Shown here: in pieces, positions 16,488 through 25,431 of the stretch | Position numbering within the stretch: the first letter of the stretch is position 1 | Layout: each line of letters starts with the position of its first letter | Notes under the pieces: generated by a model | The model's database searches: none | The model's input: only the letters and a program-made list of their open reading frames with translations | What the model was told of the DNA's origin: nothing | Assembly (NCBI RefSeq): GCF_902364025.1 | Contig: NZ_CABJCG010000011.1 | Span: 178,483 to 242,482, forward strand | Origin: Enterocloster lavalensis | Lineage (GTDB): Bacteria > Bacillota > Clostridia > Lachnospirales > Lachnospiraceae | Direction: 5' to 3' | DNA length: 64,000 bases | Made by a program: the position numbers and the translations under genes

Positions 16488-17237
16488 TCACAGCACCTTG
16501 CTCAGGAAGGACTGAAGGCGCTCGTTCTTCGGGTTGGTGAAAAACTCCTGGGGCGGCGCTTCCTCCACGAAGTTTCCGCCGTCCATGAACATCACCCGGG
16601 TGGCCACCTCCCTGGCAAAACCCATCTCGTGGGTCACCACCACCATGGTCATTTTCTCCTTGGCCAGGTCCCGCATCACTTCCAGCACCTCGCCCACCAT
16701 CTCGGGGTCCAGGGCGGAGGTCGGCTCGTCAAAGAGCATCACATCCGGCTTCATGCACAGCGCACGCACGATGGCGATCCGCTGCTTCTGGCCGCCGGAG
16801 AGCTGGCTGGGATAGGCGTGGGCCCGGTCCGCCAGACCTACCCGCTCCAAAAGGCGCATAGCCTCGGCCTCGGCCTCCTGCTGGCTCTTGCCCTGCAGCT
16901 TCATGGGCGCGATGGTCAGATTCTTCATAATATCCATATGGGGGAACAGGTTGAACTGCTGGAACACCATTCCCATTTTCTGGCGGTGCTTGTCGATGTC
17001 CGTGTGTTTGTCGGTGATATCCACCCCTTCAAAAAACACGTGCCCCTCCGTTGGCTCCTCCAGCAGGTTCAGGCAGCGCAGAAAGGTGCTCTTGCCGGAC
17101 CCCGAAGGTCCCACCACAAATACCACGTCGCCTGCATGAATATCCACGTTGATTCCGCTCAACACGTGGATGGCGCCGAAGCTTTTTCCAAGATTTTCCA
17201 CACGAATCAGGGCTTCCCCGTTGTAATTAGCGCTCAC
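16488..17237 (-). CDS. Polar amino-acid ABC transporter ATP-binding protein (GlnQ/ArtP type)
   Basis: A 249-residue ATPase with Walker [11 protein letters not shown]-loop [11 protein letters not shown], signature LSGGQKQR and Walker [15 protein letters not shown]. The FNLFPHM and [11 protein letters not shown] segments are typical of the polar-amino-acid subfamily. Start is a GTG that overlaps the end of the permease gene by 11 nt, with GAGG upstream, so translation is coupled. It powers uptake with the permease next to it and the binding protein at 18147. Confidence 0.93.
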   Translation of the reverse strand: MSANYNGEALIRVENLGKSFGAIHVLSGINVDIHAGDVVFVVGPSGSGKSTFLRCLNLLEEPTEGHVFFEGVDITDKHTDIDKHRQKMGMVFQQFNLFPHMDIMKNLTIAPMKLQGKSQQEAEAEAMRLLERVGLADRAHAYPSQLSGGQKQRIAIVRALCMKPDVMLFDEPTSALDPEMVGEVLEVMRDLAKEKMTMVVVTHEMGFAREVATRVMFMDGGNFVEEAPPQEFFTNPKNERLQSFLSKVL

Positions 17238-17928
17238 TCTGCCTCAGCCTCCTCTCCAATATCTGTATCAATTTCGTAAAGATCATCACAATGGTCAGAT
17301 AGATCAGCGCTACCGCAAACAGCGGCATAAAGGCGCTGTACGTCCGGCTGCGGATGATATCGCCGCCCTTGGTCAGATCCTGAAGCGCGATGTAACCGGC
17401 AACGGAGGTCTCCTTCAGCAGGGAAATGAACTCGTTGCACAGCGCGGGCAGCACGTTCTTAAACGCCTGGGGCATGATAATGTACCACATAGTCTGCCAG
17501 TAATTGAAACCCAGGCTGCGCCCCGCCTCCAGCTGACCGCTGTCAACGGACATGATGCCGCTTCGGAATATCTCGGCCACATAGGCCCCGGAGTTGATTC
17601 CAAAGGCCAGGACCGCCACCAGGACCTTGCTGATCCTGACGCTGCCGAACACCACGAAATAGATGATCATCAGCTGCACTACCACGGGCGTTCCGCGGAT
17701 CACCGTCAGGTAGACCTTGCAGACCGCGTTGAGAATTTTCAGTTTATGGGTTTTCTCGTAGGTAGAGCGGACCATGCCCACCAGAAAGCCCAGAACGATT
17801 CCCATCAGACAGGCGAAGAAGGTGATGATCAGGGTGTTTTTCAGGCCCACCGTGATGTATTTCCAGCCGTCGTCCTCGATAAAGTTCAGGTAAAATGTAC
17901 TACAAAATTGTTCCCACATGTTATCCAT
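17227..17928 (-). CDS. Polar amino-acid ABC transporter permease (HisM/GlnP type)
   Basis: A 233-residue inner-membrane protein with about five membrane segments and the EAA loop [43 protein letters not shown]. It also has the [16 protein letters not shown] motif of the His/Glu/Gln/Arg permease family. A single permease gene suggests a homodimer. It lies downstream of a strong hairpin terminator that separates it from the binding-protein gene. Confidence 0.93.
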   Translation of the reverse strand: MDNMWEQFCSTFYLNFIEDDGWKYITVGLKNTLIITFFACLMGIVLGFLVGMVRSTYEKTHKLKILNAVCKVYLTVIRGTPVVVQLMIIYFVVFGSVRISKVLVAVLAFGINSGAYVAEIFRSGIMSVDSGQLEAGRSLGFNYWQTMWYIIMPQAFKNVLPALCNEFISLLKETSVAGYIALQDLTKGGDIIRSRTYSAFMPLFAVALIYLTIVMIFTKLIQILERRLRQSER

Positions 17929-18044
17929 CCTCTGCTATGATTTCCCGCCCCCTAAGGCGGAGGTTTACAGCCGGCCGGCTCCAGGCCGCCGCCGCGGTCC
18001 CGGCCGTTTCCCTGCCGCTGCCGGGGAGCATTCCTATCGCACAA

Positions 18045-18110
18045 AAAACTGCCGCATAATTTCAGGAAGCGGTATATTCTGCAGTACTTCCTGCACGATG
18101 CGGCAGTTTT
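18045..18110 (-). terminator. Strong terminator/attenuator inside the amino-acid ABC operon
   Basis: AAAACTGCCGCAT (18045-18057) pairs with ATGCGGCAGTTTT (18098-18110), with a nested CAGGAAG/CTTCCTG stem inside. On the minus strand the stem ends in a run of six T, so it is a rho-independent terminator just after the binding-protein gene. It probably allows partial read-through to the permease and ATPase genes, giving excess binding protein. Confidence 0.8.
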
Positions 18111-18146
18111 GGATTCCGTTAGACAGCTCTGGCGGCCGGCCGCTTA

Positions 18147-19010
18147 TTACTCAGCGGAAATGTACTTCGCCACGATCTCATCCAGCTTGCCGGACTCCTT
18201 TAAGTTCTTTAACGCGCCGTTGATCTTGTCAAGCAGCTCGGTGTTGCCCTTCTTCACGGCAGCGGCGTACTCCTCGTCGGTGAACGCTTCGTCCAGAATC
18301 TTTAAACCGTCGGTCTGCTCCACAAATACCTTTGCAGGCTCTCCGTCGATCACAACGGCGTCGATCTTGCCCTGGCTCAGCGCCTGAACGGCCTCAAAGC
18401 CCTTGTTGTAACGCTCAACCGTGGTGTTGTCCGCTTCCAGATCGGATACATAGAGGTCGCCGGTGGTGCCCTGCTGCACGCCCACTACCTTGCCCTTAAG
18501 GTCGTCGGGGGTTGCGATGGCGCTGTCCGATTTCACAATAATTCTCTGGGAAGCCTTGGCGTAGGTGTCGGAGAAGTCAACGGACTGTTTGCGCTTCTCG
18601 TCCACGGTCATGCCGGCCATGGCGAAATCAGCCTTGCCGCTTGTCAGCTCCGGGATAATGGAATCAAAAGCGATATCCTCGATCTCCAGCTCCATGCCCA
18701 GCTCGTCGGCGATTGCACGGGCGATATCGGCGTCGATACCCACGATCTCGCCGCCCTCATGGTACTCGTAAGGCGGGAACTCCGCGTTGGTCACCATGAT
18801 CAGCTTGCCGCCGGCAGCCTTGGTCTCTTCCTCACTGGCAGCCTCGGCAGTAGTCTCCTCAGACTTGCTCTCAGCAGCGGTGGTATCCTCAGCCTTGCTC
18901 TCGGCAGCAGTGGTATCGGCAGCGGTGGTCTCAGTTTTCGCTCCGCCGCAGGCGGTTATGGAGGCCGCCATCAGAGCAGCCATCGTCATAGCTAATACTT
19001 TCTTTTTCAT
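18147..19010 (-). CDS. Amino-acid ABC transporter substrate-binding lipoprotein
   Basis: A 287-residue family 3 solute-binding protein. The signal peptide ends SITAC (lipid-modified Cys21). A long Thr/Ala/Glu/Ser linker (residues ~24-68, with repeats TTAAESK and DTTAAESKSEE) precedes the mature domain LIMVTNAEFPPYEYHEGGEIVGIDADIARAIADELGMEL, a hallmark of polar-amino-acid binding proteins. GTTGDLYVSDL and YNKGFEAVQALSQGKIDAVVIDGEPA complete the fold. ArgR-box-like words upstream hint at arginine or another basic amino acid, but the ligand is not proven. Confidence 0.92.
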   Translation of the reverse strand: MKKKVLAMTMAALMAASITACGGAKTETTAADTTAAESKAEDTTAAESKSEETTAEAASEEETKAAGGKLIMVTNAEFPPYEYHEGGEIVGIDADIARAIADELGMELEIEDIAFDSIIPELTSGKADFAMAGMTVDEKRKQSVDFSDTYAKASQRIIVKSDSAIATPDDLKGKVVGVQQGTTGDLYVSDLEADNTTVERYNKGFEAVQALSQGKIDAVVIDGEPAKVFVEQTDGLKILDEAFTDEEYAAAVKKGNTELLDKINGALKNLKESGKLDEIVAKYISAE

Positions 19011-19033
19011 AATGATCTCTCCTCTTTTTCTTT

Positions 19034-19225
19034 ATGCACGAAAATGCATAACTATAAATGATTGCCTTTTTATTATAATGCATTTTCAGCGTTTATCAAG
19101 AGGAAAATCGGGGAAAATACTACTTTTTTTAAGAATTATTTATGCATTAATACCTTTTTTGCATATTTTTCCCAGAAACTAGGAAAATGCAGGCTTTATG
19201 CAGCAAAATCATGCAGGATTATGCA
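19034..19225. promoter_or_regulatory. Cluster of ArgR-box-like ATGCA words
   Basis: ATGCA or its complement occurs at 19034, 19044, 19078, 19142, 19160, 19187, 19198, 19211 and 19221, nine times in about 190 bp where less than one is expected by chance. Pairs are 10-13 bp apart, about one helical turn. TATGCACGAAAATGCATA (19033-19050) matches the ArgR/AhrC box TNTGNATWWWWATNCANA apart from two positions. Binding by an ArgR-type regulator is inferred. Confidence 0.55.
19072..19099 (-). promoter_or_regulatory. Promoter of the amino-acid ABC operon
   Basis: On the minus strand TTGATA (19099-19094), a 16-bp spacer and TATAAT (19077-19072). The spacer contains an ATGCAT word, one of nine ATGCA/TGCAT words in this region. 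Confidence 0.7.
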
Positions 19226-19240
19226 AAATCGGCGGTGCTC

Positions 19241-20080
19241 CTATTTCCCCGCCAGAGCCGCACGCACCAGATGTTTTGCCAGCACCGCCGTGGTCACCGC
19301 GCCCACGCCGCCGGGCACCGGCGTTGCGGCCGAGGCCGCCCCGTCCAGGGAGGCGTAATCCACATCCCCGCACAATTTTCCGTTTTCATCCACATTGATG
19401 CCCACGTCGATCACCACCGCCTCCCGGCCCACGAAACGCTTGTCCAGCATCTTCGCCCGGCCGGCGGCAGCCACCAGTATCTCGGCATTGCGGCAGGTCC
19501 CTTCCAGATCGGCGGTTTTGGTGTGGCAGATGGTTACCGTGGCGTTGGCCTTCAGCATCAGCATGGACAGAGGCCGTCCCACCACCATGCTGCGGCCCAC
19601 GATGGTCACCCGCTTTCCCTTGGGGGAAATGTCAAAGGCCCGCAGCACCTCCATCACCGCCTCGGCGGTGCAGGGCGCGAAACCGCTTTCGTCCCCGGCA
19701 AAGACCTTGGCGATGTTGGCTGGGGATATCCCGTCCAGGTCCTTGGCCGGATCGATCATTTTCTCGATATCGCTCTCACAGATTTGTCCGGGCAACGGTC
19801 TCAGCAGCAGAATCCCGGCCACGTCCGGATCCCGGTTAATGGCCGCGAAATGCTCCTTGAATTCTGCATCGCCGATGTCCCCGGGAAATACATAGGATTG
19901 GACTCGTAACCCAAAATTTTCCATTTTTTTGATGGCGCCGCGCTCATAGGACATGTCGTCCGGCCGTTCTCCCACCCGCACGATGGCGAGCTTTGGCGCG
20001 GGTCCCTCCACGGAGCCCAGCAGCCCCTGTACCTCTTCTTTAATCTTTGCAGAAACCTCTGCTCCCTTTAATACCTGCAT
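19241..20080 (-). CDS. folD: Bifunctional methylenetetrahydrofolate dehydrogenase/cyclohydrolase FolD
   Basis: A 279-residue cytosolic enzyme interconverting methylene-, methenyl- and formyl-tetrahydrofolate with NADP. YERGAIKKMENFG matches the active-site YxxxK region (residues ~44-56). PLPGQICE and ILLLRPLPGQ are the family PxPxH-like segment, GKRVTIVGRSMVVGRPLSMLML is the dinucleotide site, and TPVPGGVGAVTTAVL ends the protein. It follows the cyclodeaminase gene by 39 nt, so the two form a one-carbon operon. Confidence 0.95.
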   Translation of the reverse strand: MQVLKGAEVSAKIKEEVQGLLGSVEGPAPKLAIVRVGERPDDMSYERGAIKKMENFGLRVQSYVFPGDIGDAEFKEHFAAINRDPDVAGILLLRPLPGQICESDIEKMIDPAKDLDGISPANIAKVFAGDESGFAPCTAEAVMEVLRAFDISPKGKRVTIVGRSMVVGRPLSMLMLKANATVTICHTKTADLEGTCRNAEILVAAAGRAKMLDKRFVGREAVVIDVGINVDENGKLCGDVDYASLDGAASAATPVPGGVGAVTTAVLAKHLVRAALAGK

Positions 20081-20119
20081 CGGTGTCCATTCCTCCTTCT
20101 TTACACAACGTCGTTACCG

Positions 20120-20749
20120 TTATCCCCTCAGTCCGGCCAGAACCACCCCGTAAATGCGGTCCGCTGCCTCGGTTCCCGTGCGCACCAGTTCCTCCGCCTC
20201 ACGGTTCAGCTCCCCGGCTTTCTCCCGGTCCTTCATGGACTTGGTGTTGATATAGACGTTCATCACCGCGCCCAGGAGCGCCGTGCGGACAAACTGCACG
20301 CCCACGCCCACATCGCTGACCGCCATACGGCTGCCTTTGACCGCCAGGACGTCCAGAATACCCAGCATCTCCACCGCTTTCTCCATCACTTCCAGCGGAA
20401 CGTAGCTGGCGTCCAGCAGCCGCTGTTCCATCACCGCCGCCTTATGCGCCTTCTCCTCCTCCGTGCCGGTTGGGAGCCCGTAGGCTGCCGCCAGAGGCGC
20501 GAACACCTCCTCGTCCCGATCCGCCAGGATCACAAATTCCTTCTGAAGGTCCTCCATACGCGCCAGCAGGCCCTTGATCTCGTCCTCCACGTCCGCGTAG
20601 CGTTTCTTGCCGATGGTCAGGTTCGCCACCATCTGGCCCAGAGCATTTCCCAGGGCTCCGGCCAACGCCGAAGCGCCTCCGCCGCCCGGCACCGGCTCTT
20701 TTGAGGAGAGGGTGGATAAAAATTTGTCTACCGTCAACTGATCTACCAT
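20120..20749 (-). CDS. fchA: Formiminotetrahydrofolate cyclodeaminase / methenyl-THF cyclohydrolase
   Basis: Starting at MVDQLTVDKFLSTLSSKEPVPGGGGASALAGALG (GGAGG site 7 nt upstream) gives 209 residues. The longer frame would need a TTG that overlaps the binding site. PVPGGGGASALAGALGNALGQMVANLT is the diagnostic cyclodeaminase N-terminus, and the all-helical remainder fits FtcD-C/FchA proteins. It removes ammonia from formimino-THF, or acts as cyclohydrolase, feeding methenyl-THF to FolD directly downstream. Confidence 0.92.
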   Translation of the reverse strand: MVDQLTVDKFLSTLSSKEPVPGGGGASALAGALGNALGQMVANLTIGKKRYADVEDEIKGLLARMEDLQKEFVILADRDEEVFAPLAAAYGLPTGTEEEKAHKAAVMEQRLLDASYVPLEVMEKAVEMLGILDVLAVKGSRMAVSDVGVGVQFVRTALLGAVMNVYINTKSMKDREKAGELNREAEELVRTGTEAADRIYGVVLAGLRG

Positions 20750-20806
20750 GTTGTGTTCCTCCAATCGTGTGTGTGTACTGCCAATTCCATTGTGTCGCGA
20801 TTGCTA

Positions 20807-20937
20807 CGACGGCACATCTTCTTGACCGAAAAAGACCGGTCAAGAAGCATCGGATGGTCATCCGATGGGAAAATTGGAGCGAAAAGACGCTTACAAGCGA
20901 GCTTGACGCGGCTTTTTGCTCCAATTTTCCCGCCGTC
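20807..20937. repeat. Structured intergenic element, copy A
   Basis: Between sbcC and fchA lies a compound hairpin. GACGGC/GCCGTC makes the outer stem, CTTCTTGACCG/CGGTCAAGAAG is a first side hairpin (20817-20846), CATCGGATG/CATCCGATG a second (20849-20868), and GGGAAAATTGGAGC (20867-20880) with GCTCCAATTTTCCC (20918-20931) a perfect 14-bp stem. Its loop contains GCTTACAAGCGAGC. The same GGGAAAATTGG, GCTTACAAGCGAGC and CATCGGATG blocks recur in the same order in copy C at 61628-61713. It may terminate sbcC transcription, but its size and conservation exceed a plain terminator. Confidence 0.75.
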
Positions 20938-20949
20938 TGTCTGTTTCTA

Positions 20950-23900
20950 TCATATATCAATTTCTGCCCGGCTGCCACCGGATTTTTCCTTGGTCACCAC
21001 AATCTGCTTTTCGATGCGCTCCTTCAGCTCCGGTACGTGGGAAATGATGCCTACCAGGCGGTTTCCCTCGGCCAGACCGGCCAGGGCCTTGACTGCCAGA
21101 TTGAGGGACTCGCCGTCCAGGGAGCCGAAACCTTCGTCCACAAACATGGTGTCCAGGCGGATTCCACCCGCCTGGGACTGAATCTCGTCGGAGAGCCCCA
21201 GCGCCAGAGAGAGGGACGCCTGGAAGGATTCTCCGCCCGACAGGGTTCTGGCGCTGCGCTCTGAGCCGTTGTAGTGGTCGATCACGCTGAGTCCCAGGCC
21301 GTTCTTGCCCCGCCCGTCCTCCTCCATGCACCGCTTCAGCTCATACTGCCCGCCGCTCATCACCATGAAACGGGCGTTGGCCCTGGCGATGATACGCTCG
21401 AAATACGCCATCTGCACATAGGTCTCAAAGGTGATCTTGTCCTTGCCGTTGACCTCCCCGGCGGCGGTATCCGCCATGGCCTTTACCCAGGTCCACTGCT
21501 GTCTGGCCGCCTCCATGGCCGCCTGCTGCCGCACCATGTTGTCCCTGGCCAGCCGGTTGGTCTCCAGGCGGTGGTGGAGCCGGTTCCGTCCGGCTTCCAG
21601 ACGCTCCAGAATCTCCCCCGCCCCGGCCAGCTCTGCCTCCAGCTGCCGGACCCAGTCCGAGGGGGAGAGCTGGGCCTCCGGGGACGAATCCTGCATAGGG
21701 GACAGACTCCCCTGAGTCGCGGCGCATATCACACACCGCTCCTCCTGCTGCCGGTAAAACGCCTCCAACTGCCGGTTCAGCGCCTGTGCCCTGGCTTCGG
21801 CTGCGGACACCCGGCCGCTGTACTCGTTCAGACGTTTCTCAGCCGCATTCAGCGCCTGTTCCATCGCCAGGAGCCTCCTCCTGTGCTCTGTCAGCTCCGC
21901 CTCCGCGGCCGCACGCTCTCCGTGGGGAAGCCGCTTTTTCAGCTCTGCGATCTGGCGTTCCAGCTCAGTGCGCCTGGTCTCCGCCCGGAGCCTGGCCTTT
22001 CCGGCCTCCTGCCTGCGCTCCCGGCAGTTCTCCAAGGCCTGGGCCGCTTTCTTCTTCTGCGCTTCCAGCTGCCCGCGCCGCTTCGCCTGCTCCTCCAGCC
22101 CGCGGATCGTCTGCTCCCCGGCCTCCGCCTGGCGGCGCAGAACTCCGTCCAGCTGCTCCAGCACCAGCTTCCACTCCTCCAGAAATGCTTCCCGGCCCTT
22201 CGCCTGCGCTCCCCGGATTCGTTCCTGCCAGGACTCCTTCCAGCCGCCGATCTCACCCTCCACCTGCTCCTTCATCCGCTCAAACCGCTGGTCCAGACTT
22301 CCCTTCACCCCACCGGCCCGCAAACTCAGCTTTGCCGCGGCATCCGAGGCTTCCTTCGCCCGCCGGGAGGCGGCATCCACCTGCTCCTTGGTGACCGGAG
22401 TGTGAGATGGGCGGGAAGGTGCCTCGTGTATCGCCGCACCGGCACCGGGCGCCTCATGCACCGCCGCTCCGTCACCGCGCGCCTCATGCACCGCCGCTCC
22501 GGCACCGGGCGCCCCCAGCCGGCCCTCTGTCCCGTCTCCCGCAGCCGCCCTCCCCGCCGGTGCGGGGTGTTCCAAAGAGCCGCATACCGGGCAGGGCTGT
22601 CCCGGTTTCAGCCCGGCGGCCAGAATTCCGGCCTGGCTGTCCAGAAATACCTGGTAAAGCTCCTGATACTCCCCTTCCCTGGCGCGGCGCGCCTGGTCGG
22701 CGGCCTGGTACTCCCGCTGTGCCGCGGCCAGCTTCCGCTCCTCCGCCCGGTATTCCGACAGTTCCCGGGCGTGGGCGGCGATGCGCTGCCGGTTCTGCCC
22801 CAGCCGTTCCGCCGCGCTCCGGGCCGCCACCAGCTCCTCGCCCACCGTCTGCAGCCGGTCCAGCTCCTCCTGTAGTTCCTGAAGCTTAAGCCCCAGCGTT
22901 TCCGCCTCGTTTCCCGCCGCTGCCTCCACCGTTTCCATGCCCTTGGCCTCAGCCTGGCAGGCGCGGCTGTCCGCGGCCAGACGGTCGTGCTCGTCGTAAG
23001 CTTTCAAATTCTCCTGGGCCCGGGAGATTTCCCCAATCAGCTGTTCCCGCTCCCCGGCCCGGCCTTTCTCCCGCTCAAAAACGGCCTTGGCCTCCTCAAA
23101 CAGCGGACGGTTTTCCCGCAGCTCCTGTTCCGCGCGCTGCGCGTCCTCCTGGGCCTTAGCCGCGCTCCTTGCCTCTCCCAGGCGCTGGCCCAAAAGGCCG
23201 CTGCGCTCCCGAACCGCCTTTAAGTCCTGCTCCAGTCCGGCGGCGCCCGACTCGTCCTCCCGGATCATCTCCTCCAGCAGGTCCAGCATCGCCTCCAAAT
23301 CCTTGCTCTCCACCGCCGCCCGCCAGCGCTCCCCGTCCTCCGCCATCACGCCCCCGGCGTACTGCCCGATGCTCTTCACGCTGTCCGCGTAGGCCCCGTA
23401 AAGCCCCTTGGCCTTGTCCTTCAGCCGTTCCTGAAACTTCTGGTAGGGCCTTGTCCGGAAAATTTCGCGGAAAATGGCGCCCCGGTCCTCAGTCCTCCCC
23501 GACAGCAGCCGTGAAAAGCTGCCCTGGGCCAGCATGGCGATCTGTGAAAACTGCTCCCGGTTCAGCCCCACCAGCTCCTCCACCCTGGCGGTCACTGTGC
23601 GGTCGCCGGTGATCACATTTCCGTCCGGCAGTTCCAGAAGGGCGTCCGGCCGCTCCTTCGTCTCCCCTTCCCCTCTCTGCTTGGCCCGCAAGTATTCCGG
23701 GTTGCGCCGGAGCCGGTATGTTTTCCCATTGTACACAAACTCCATCTCCACAAAGGTCCTGGCCTCCGCCAACGCGTACTTGCTGCGCAGCATCCTGGGC
23801 TTGCGGTTCTCGCCGCTGGCATTTCCGTAGAGCGCAAAGGTGATGGCGTCAAAAATCGTGGTTTTTCCCGCTCCCGTGTCCCCCGTAATCAGATAAATCC

Positions 23901-23985
23901 CTCTGTCCCCCAGCCGTTCCAGCTCCAGGGTCATTTCCCCCGCATACGGCCCAAAAGCGGATATGGTCAGTTTGGTCGGCCTCAT
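20950..23985 (-). CDS. sbcC: SbcC-type exonuclease/SMC-like ATPase subunit
   Basis: Starting at MRPTKLTISAFGPY (GGGAGG site) gives 1011 residues. The N-terminal ATPase half has Walker A ITGDTGAGKTTIFDAITFALYG. Long coiled coils follow, with the zinc hook CPVCG near residues 465-469. The C-terminal half has the signature RTLSGGESFQASLSLALGLSD and Walker B DTMFVDEGFGSLD. With SbcD it forms the Mre11-Rad50-like nuclease that opens hairpins and blocked ends. The ATG overlaps the sbcD stop (ATGA). Next to the hook is an odd tandem insert (residues ~490-522, encoded by 22421-22510). Confidence 0.93.
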   Translation of the reverse strand: MRPTKLTISAFGPYAGEMTLELERLGDRGIYLITGDTGAGKTTIFDAITFALYGNASGENRKPRMLRSKYALAEARTFVEMEFVYNGKTYRLRRNPEYLRAKQRGEGETKERPDALLELPDGNVITGDRTVTARVEELVGLNREQFSQIAMLAQGSFSRLLSGRTEDRGAIFREIFRTRPYQKFQERLKDKAKGLYGAYADSVKSIGQYAGGVMAEDGERWRAAVESKDLEAMLDLLEEMIREDESGAAGLEQDLKAVRERSGLLGQRLGEARSAAKAQEDAQRAEQELRENRPLFEEAKAVFEREKGRAGEREQLIGEISRAQENLKAYDEHDRLAADSRACQAEAKGMETVEAAAGNEAETLGLKLQELQEELDRLQTVGEELVAARSAAERLGQNRQRIAAHARELSEYRAEERKLAAAQREYQAADQARRAREGEYQELYQVFLDSQAGILAAGLKPGQPCPVCGSLEHPAPAGRAAAGDGTEGRLGAPGAGAAVHEARGDGAAVHEAPGAGAAIHEAPSRPSHTPVTKEQVDAASRRAKEASDAAAKLSLRAGGVKGSLDQRFERMKEQVEGEIGGWKESWQERIRGAQAKGREAFLEEWKLVLEQLDGVLRRQAEAGEQTIRGLEEQAKRRGQLEAQKKKAAQALENCRERRQEAGKARLRAETRRTELERQIAELKKRLPHGERAAAEAELTEHRRRLLAMEQALNAAEKRLNEYSGRVSAAEARAQALNRQLEAFYRQQEERCVICAATQGSLSPMQDSSPEAQLSPSDWVRQLEAELAGAGEILERLEAGRNRLHHRLETNRLARDNMVRQQAAMEAARQQWTWVKAMADTAAGEVNGKDKITFETYVQMAYFERIIARANARFMVMSGGQYELKRCMEEDGRGKNGLGLSVIDHYNGSERSARTLSGGESFQASLSLALGLSDEIQSQAGGIRLDTMFVDEGFGSLDGESLNLAVKALAGLAEGNRLVGIISHVPELKERIEKQIVVTKEKSGGSRAEIDI
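22421..22510 (-). repeat. Three 30-bp in-frame tandem repeats in sbcC
   Basis: Three consecutive 30-bp units (22421-22450, 22451-22480, 22481-22510) encode three near-identical decapeptides of the form GAGAAVHEAP. They lie about 25 codons after the zinc-hook CxxC. The repeat keeps frame, so it lengthens the hook-proximal linker without breaking the gene. Confidence 0.85.
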
Positions 23986-25124
23986 CGCGTTTCCTCCCAC
24001 AATTCTTCTATCATTTTTCCGGCCAGCTCCTGCTGCTCCCGGCTCATCGGCTGATTGTTCTGCAGCTCATACAGCTCCGCAAATAGTTCCCCCGGGGATT
24101 TCCGGCGCTGCGCGGCGGTCTCCACCGTCTGCCCGGACCTGGTCCGTTTATTGTCGTAATCCAGCCGCATCACGTTGGGATAAATGGCCCGCAGCCGCCC
24201 GATGGCCTCCAGGATATCCTCCTCGTCCGTCAGCGTGATATGCAGATAATCCTCCACCGCGGTTCCCTGGTAAAACGCCCTGCTTGTCAGCTCTTCATAG
24301 CTCCCCCGGATCTCCCGAAGGTCCCGCAGCGGAGTAAGCGGCAGCGTTTCCACCTCCACATTTCCCTTCTCCTCCAGCCGGACAATGGTCATGGACTTTT
24401 TATGTCCCGCCTCGGAAAACGAATACTTCAGCGGCGTACCGCAGTAGCGCAGGTTCGGCCCCGCCTTCTGAGGCCCATGGATATGTCCAAGAGCCACGTA
24501 GTCGAATCCGTCGAAGGCATCCGCCGCCACCTGATCCAGGCCGCCCACGGACAATTCCTCCGACTCGCACGAGGTTGCCCCGGCCACGAACTGGTGTGCC
24601 ACCAGCACATTGCGCGCATTCGGGCAAAACGCCTCCCCCGACCGGATCTGCTCCAGCGCAAACCGCACCGCGCCGTCGTAGCTCTCGATCTCCGCCTCAG
24701 GGAAACACCGCCGCACCGACGCGGGTTTGAGAAACGGCAGGAGATACACAAACACGCTGCCGTGCCGGTCCTTCAGCTCCACCGGGCTCACCTTCCCATC
24801 GTACACCGGCGCCACAAACACCTTCCTGCTGCTCATCAGCCTTCCCCCAAAGGACAGGCGCTCCGGGCTGTCGTGGTTGCCGCTGATCACAAACACCGGC
24901 CGTTCCATGTCCGCCAGCTGCGTCAGAAACCAGTCGAACAGCCGCACCGCCTCCGCCGGGGGGACCGGCTTGTCGTAGACGTCCCCTGCGATGATCACTC
25001 CGTCCGGCTCCTCCCGACTGATCATCCCGATTATTTCCTTTAATATATACTCCTGGTCCTCCAGCATGGAAAACTCGTTCACCCGTTTTCCGATATGCAG
25101 GTCCGAAAGATGAATCAACTTCAT
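23982..25124 (-). CDS. sbcD: SbcD-type nuclease subunit (Mre11 family)
   Basis: The start MKLIHLSDLHIGKRV (CAGGAGTG site) gives 380 residues. A longer frame begins with a TTG too close to the site. Phosphodiesterase motifs are DLHIG (D and H ligands), GDVYDKPVPPAEAV, GNHDSPERL and HQFV/GHIHGPQ near residues 180-220. The manganese-dependent nuclease acts as a dimer with SbcC on hairpins and double-strand ends. It is the promoter-proximal gene of the sbcDC pair. Confidence 0.95.
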   Translation of the reverse strand: MKLIHLSDLHIGKRVNEFSMLEDQEYILKEIIGMISREEPDGVIIAGDVYDKPVPPAEAVRLFDWFLTQLADMERPVFVISGNHDSPERLSFGGRLMSSRKVFVAPVYDGKVSPVELKDRHGSVFVYLLPFLKPASVRRCFPEAEIESYDGAVRFALEQIRSGEAFCPNARNVLVAHQFVAGATSCESEELSVGGLDQVAADAFDGFDYVALGHIHGPQKAGPNLRYCGTPLKYSFSEAGHKKSMTIVRLEEKGNVEVETLPLTPLRDLREIRGSYEELTSRAFYQGTAVEDYLHITLTDEEDILEAIGRLRAIYPNVMRLDYDNKRTRSGQTVETAAQRRKSPGELFAELYELQNNQPMSREQQELAGKMIEELWEETR

Positions 25125-25431
25125 ATGCAATCACTCCTGTCCGTCTGCCATTCACCCTCCCATCATACCATGCAGCCCCCGTTCATTACAAGGCCAATCC
25201 CCTCCACGGCGCTTGATGGAAGCCCCTCTGTTACTGTTCACAGGTGACGCCCCGCTTTTCCTGCAATTTTTCTGGCCTCTCTTTAGAAAACCCCCGTCTC
25301 TTCTTTAGAATATCTTTGCCTCCCGTTCACATTCCCGTAAAATTTTTGCCATATTTTGTTTACAGAGAGTATTTTCCGTCCGGCATGTCCTTTGACGGCT
25401 CAATATAACCGTAATCCAAGGAGGTTTCACT
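25125..25431. other. Intergenic region between sbcD and a lipoprotein gene
   Basis: Divergent gap without a gene. It presumably holds promoters for both sides. A TATAAC hexamer near 25404 precedes the lipoprotein gene, but no -35 box is convincing. I see no dyad. Confidence 0.35.

Noticed and set aside
21274..22875. 533-codon plus-strand frame opposite sbcC
   Set aside because: The antisense of a GC-rich coiled-coil gene often stays open; the translated product is Leu/Pro/Arg-rich with no motif.
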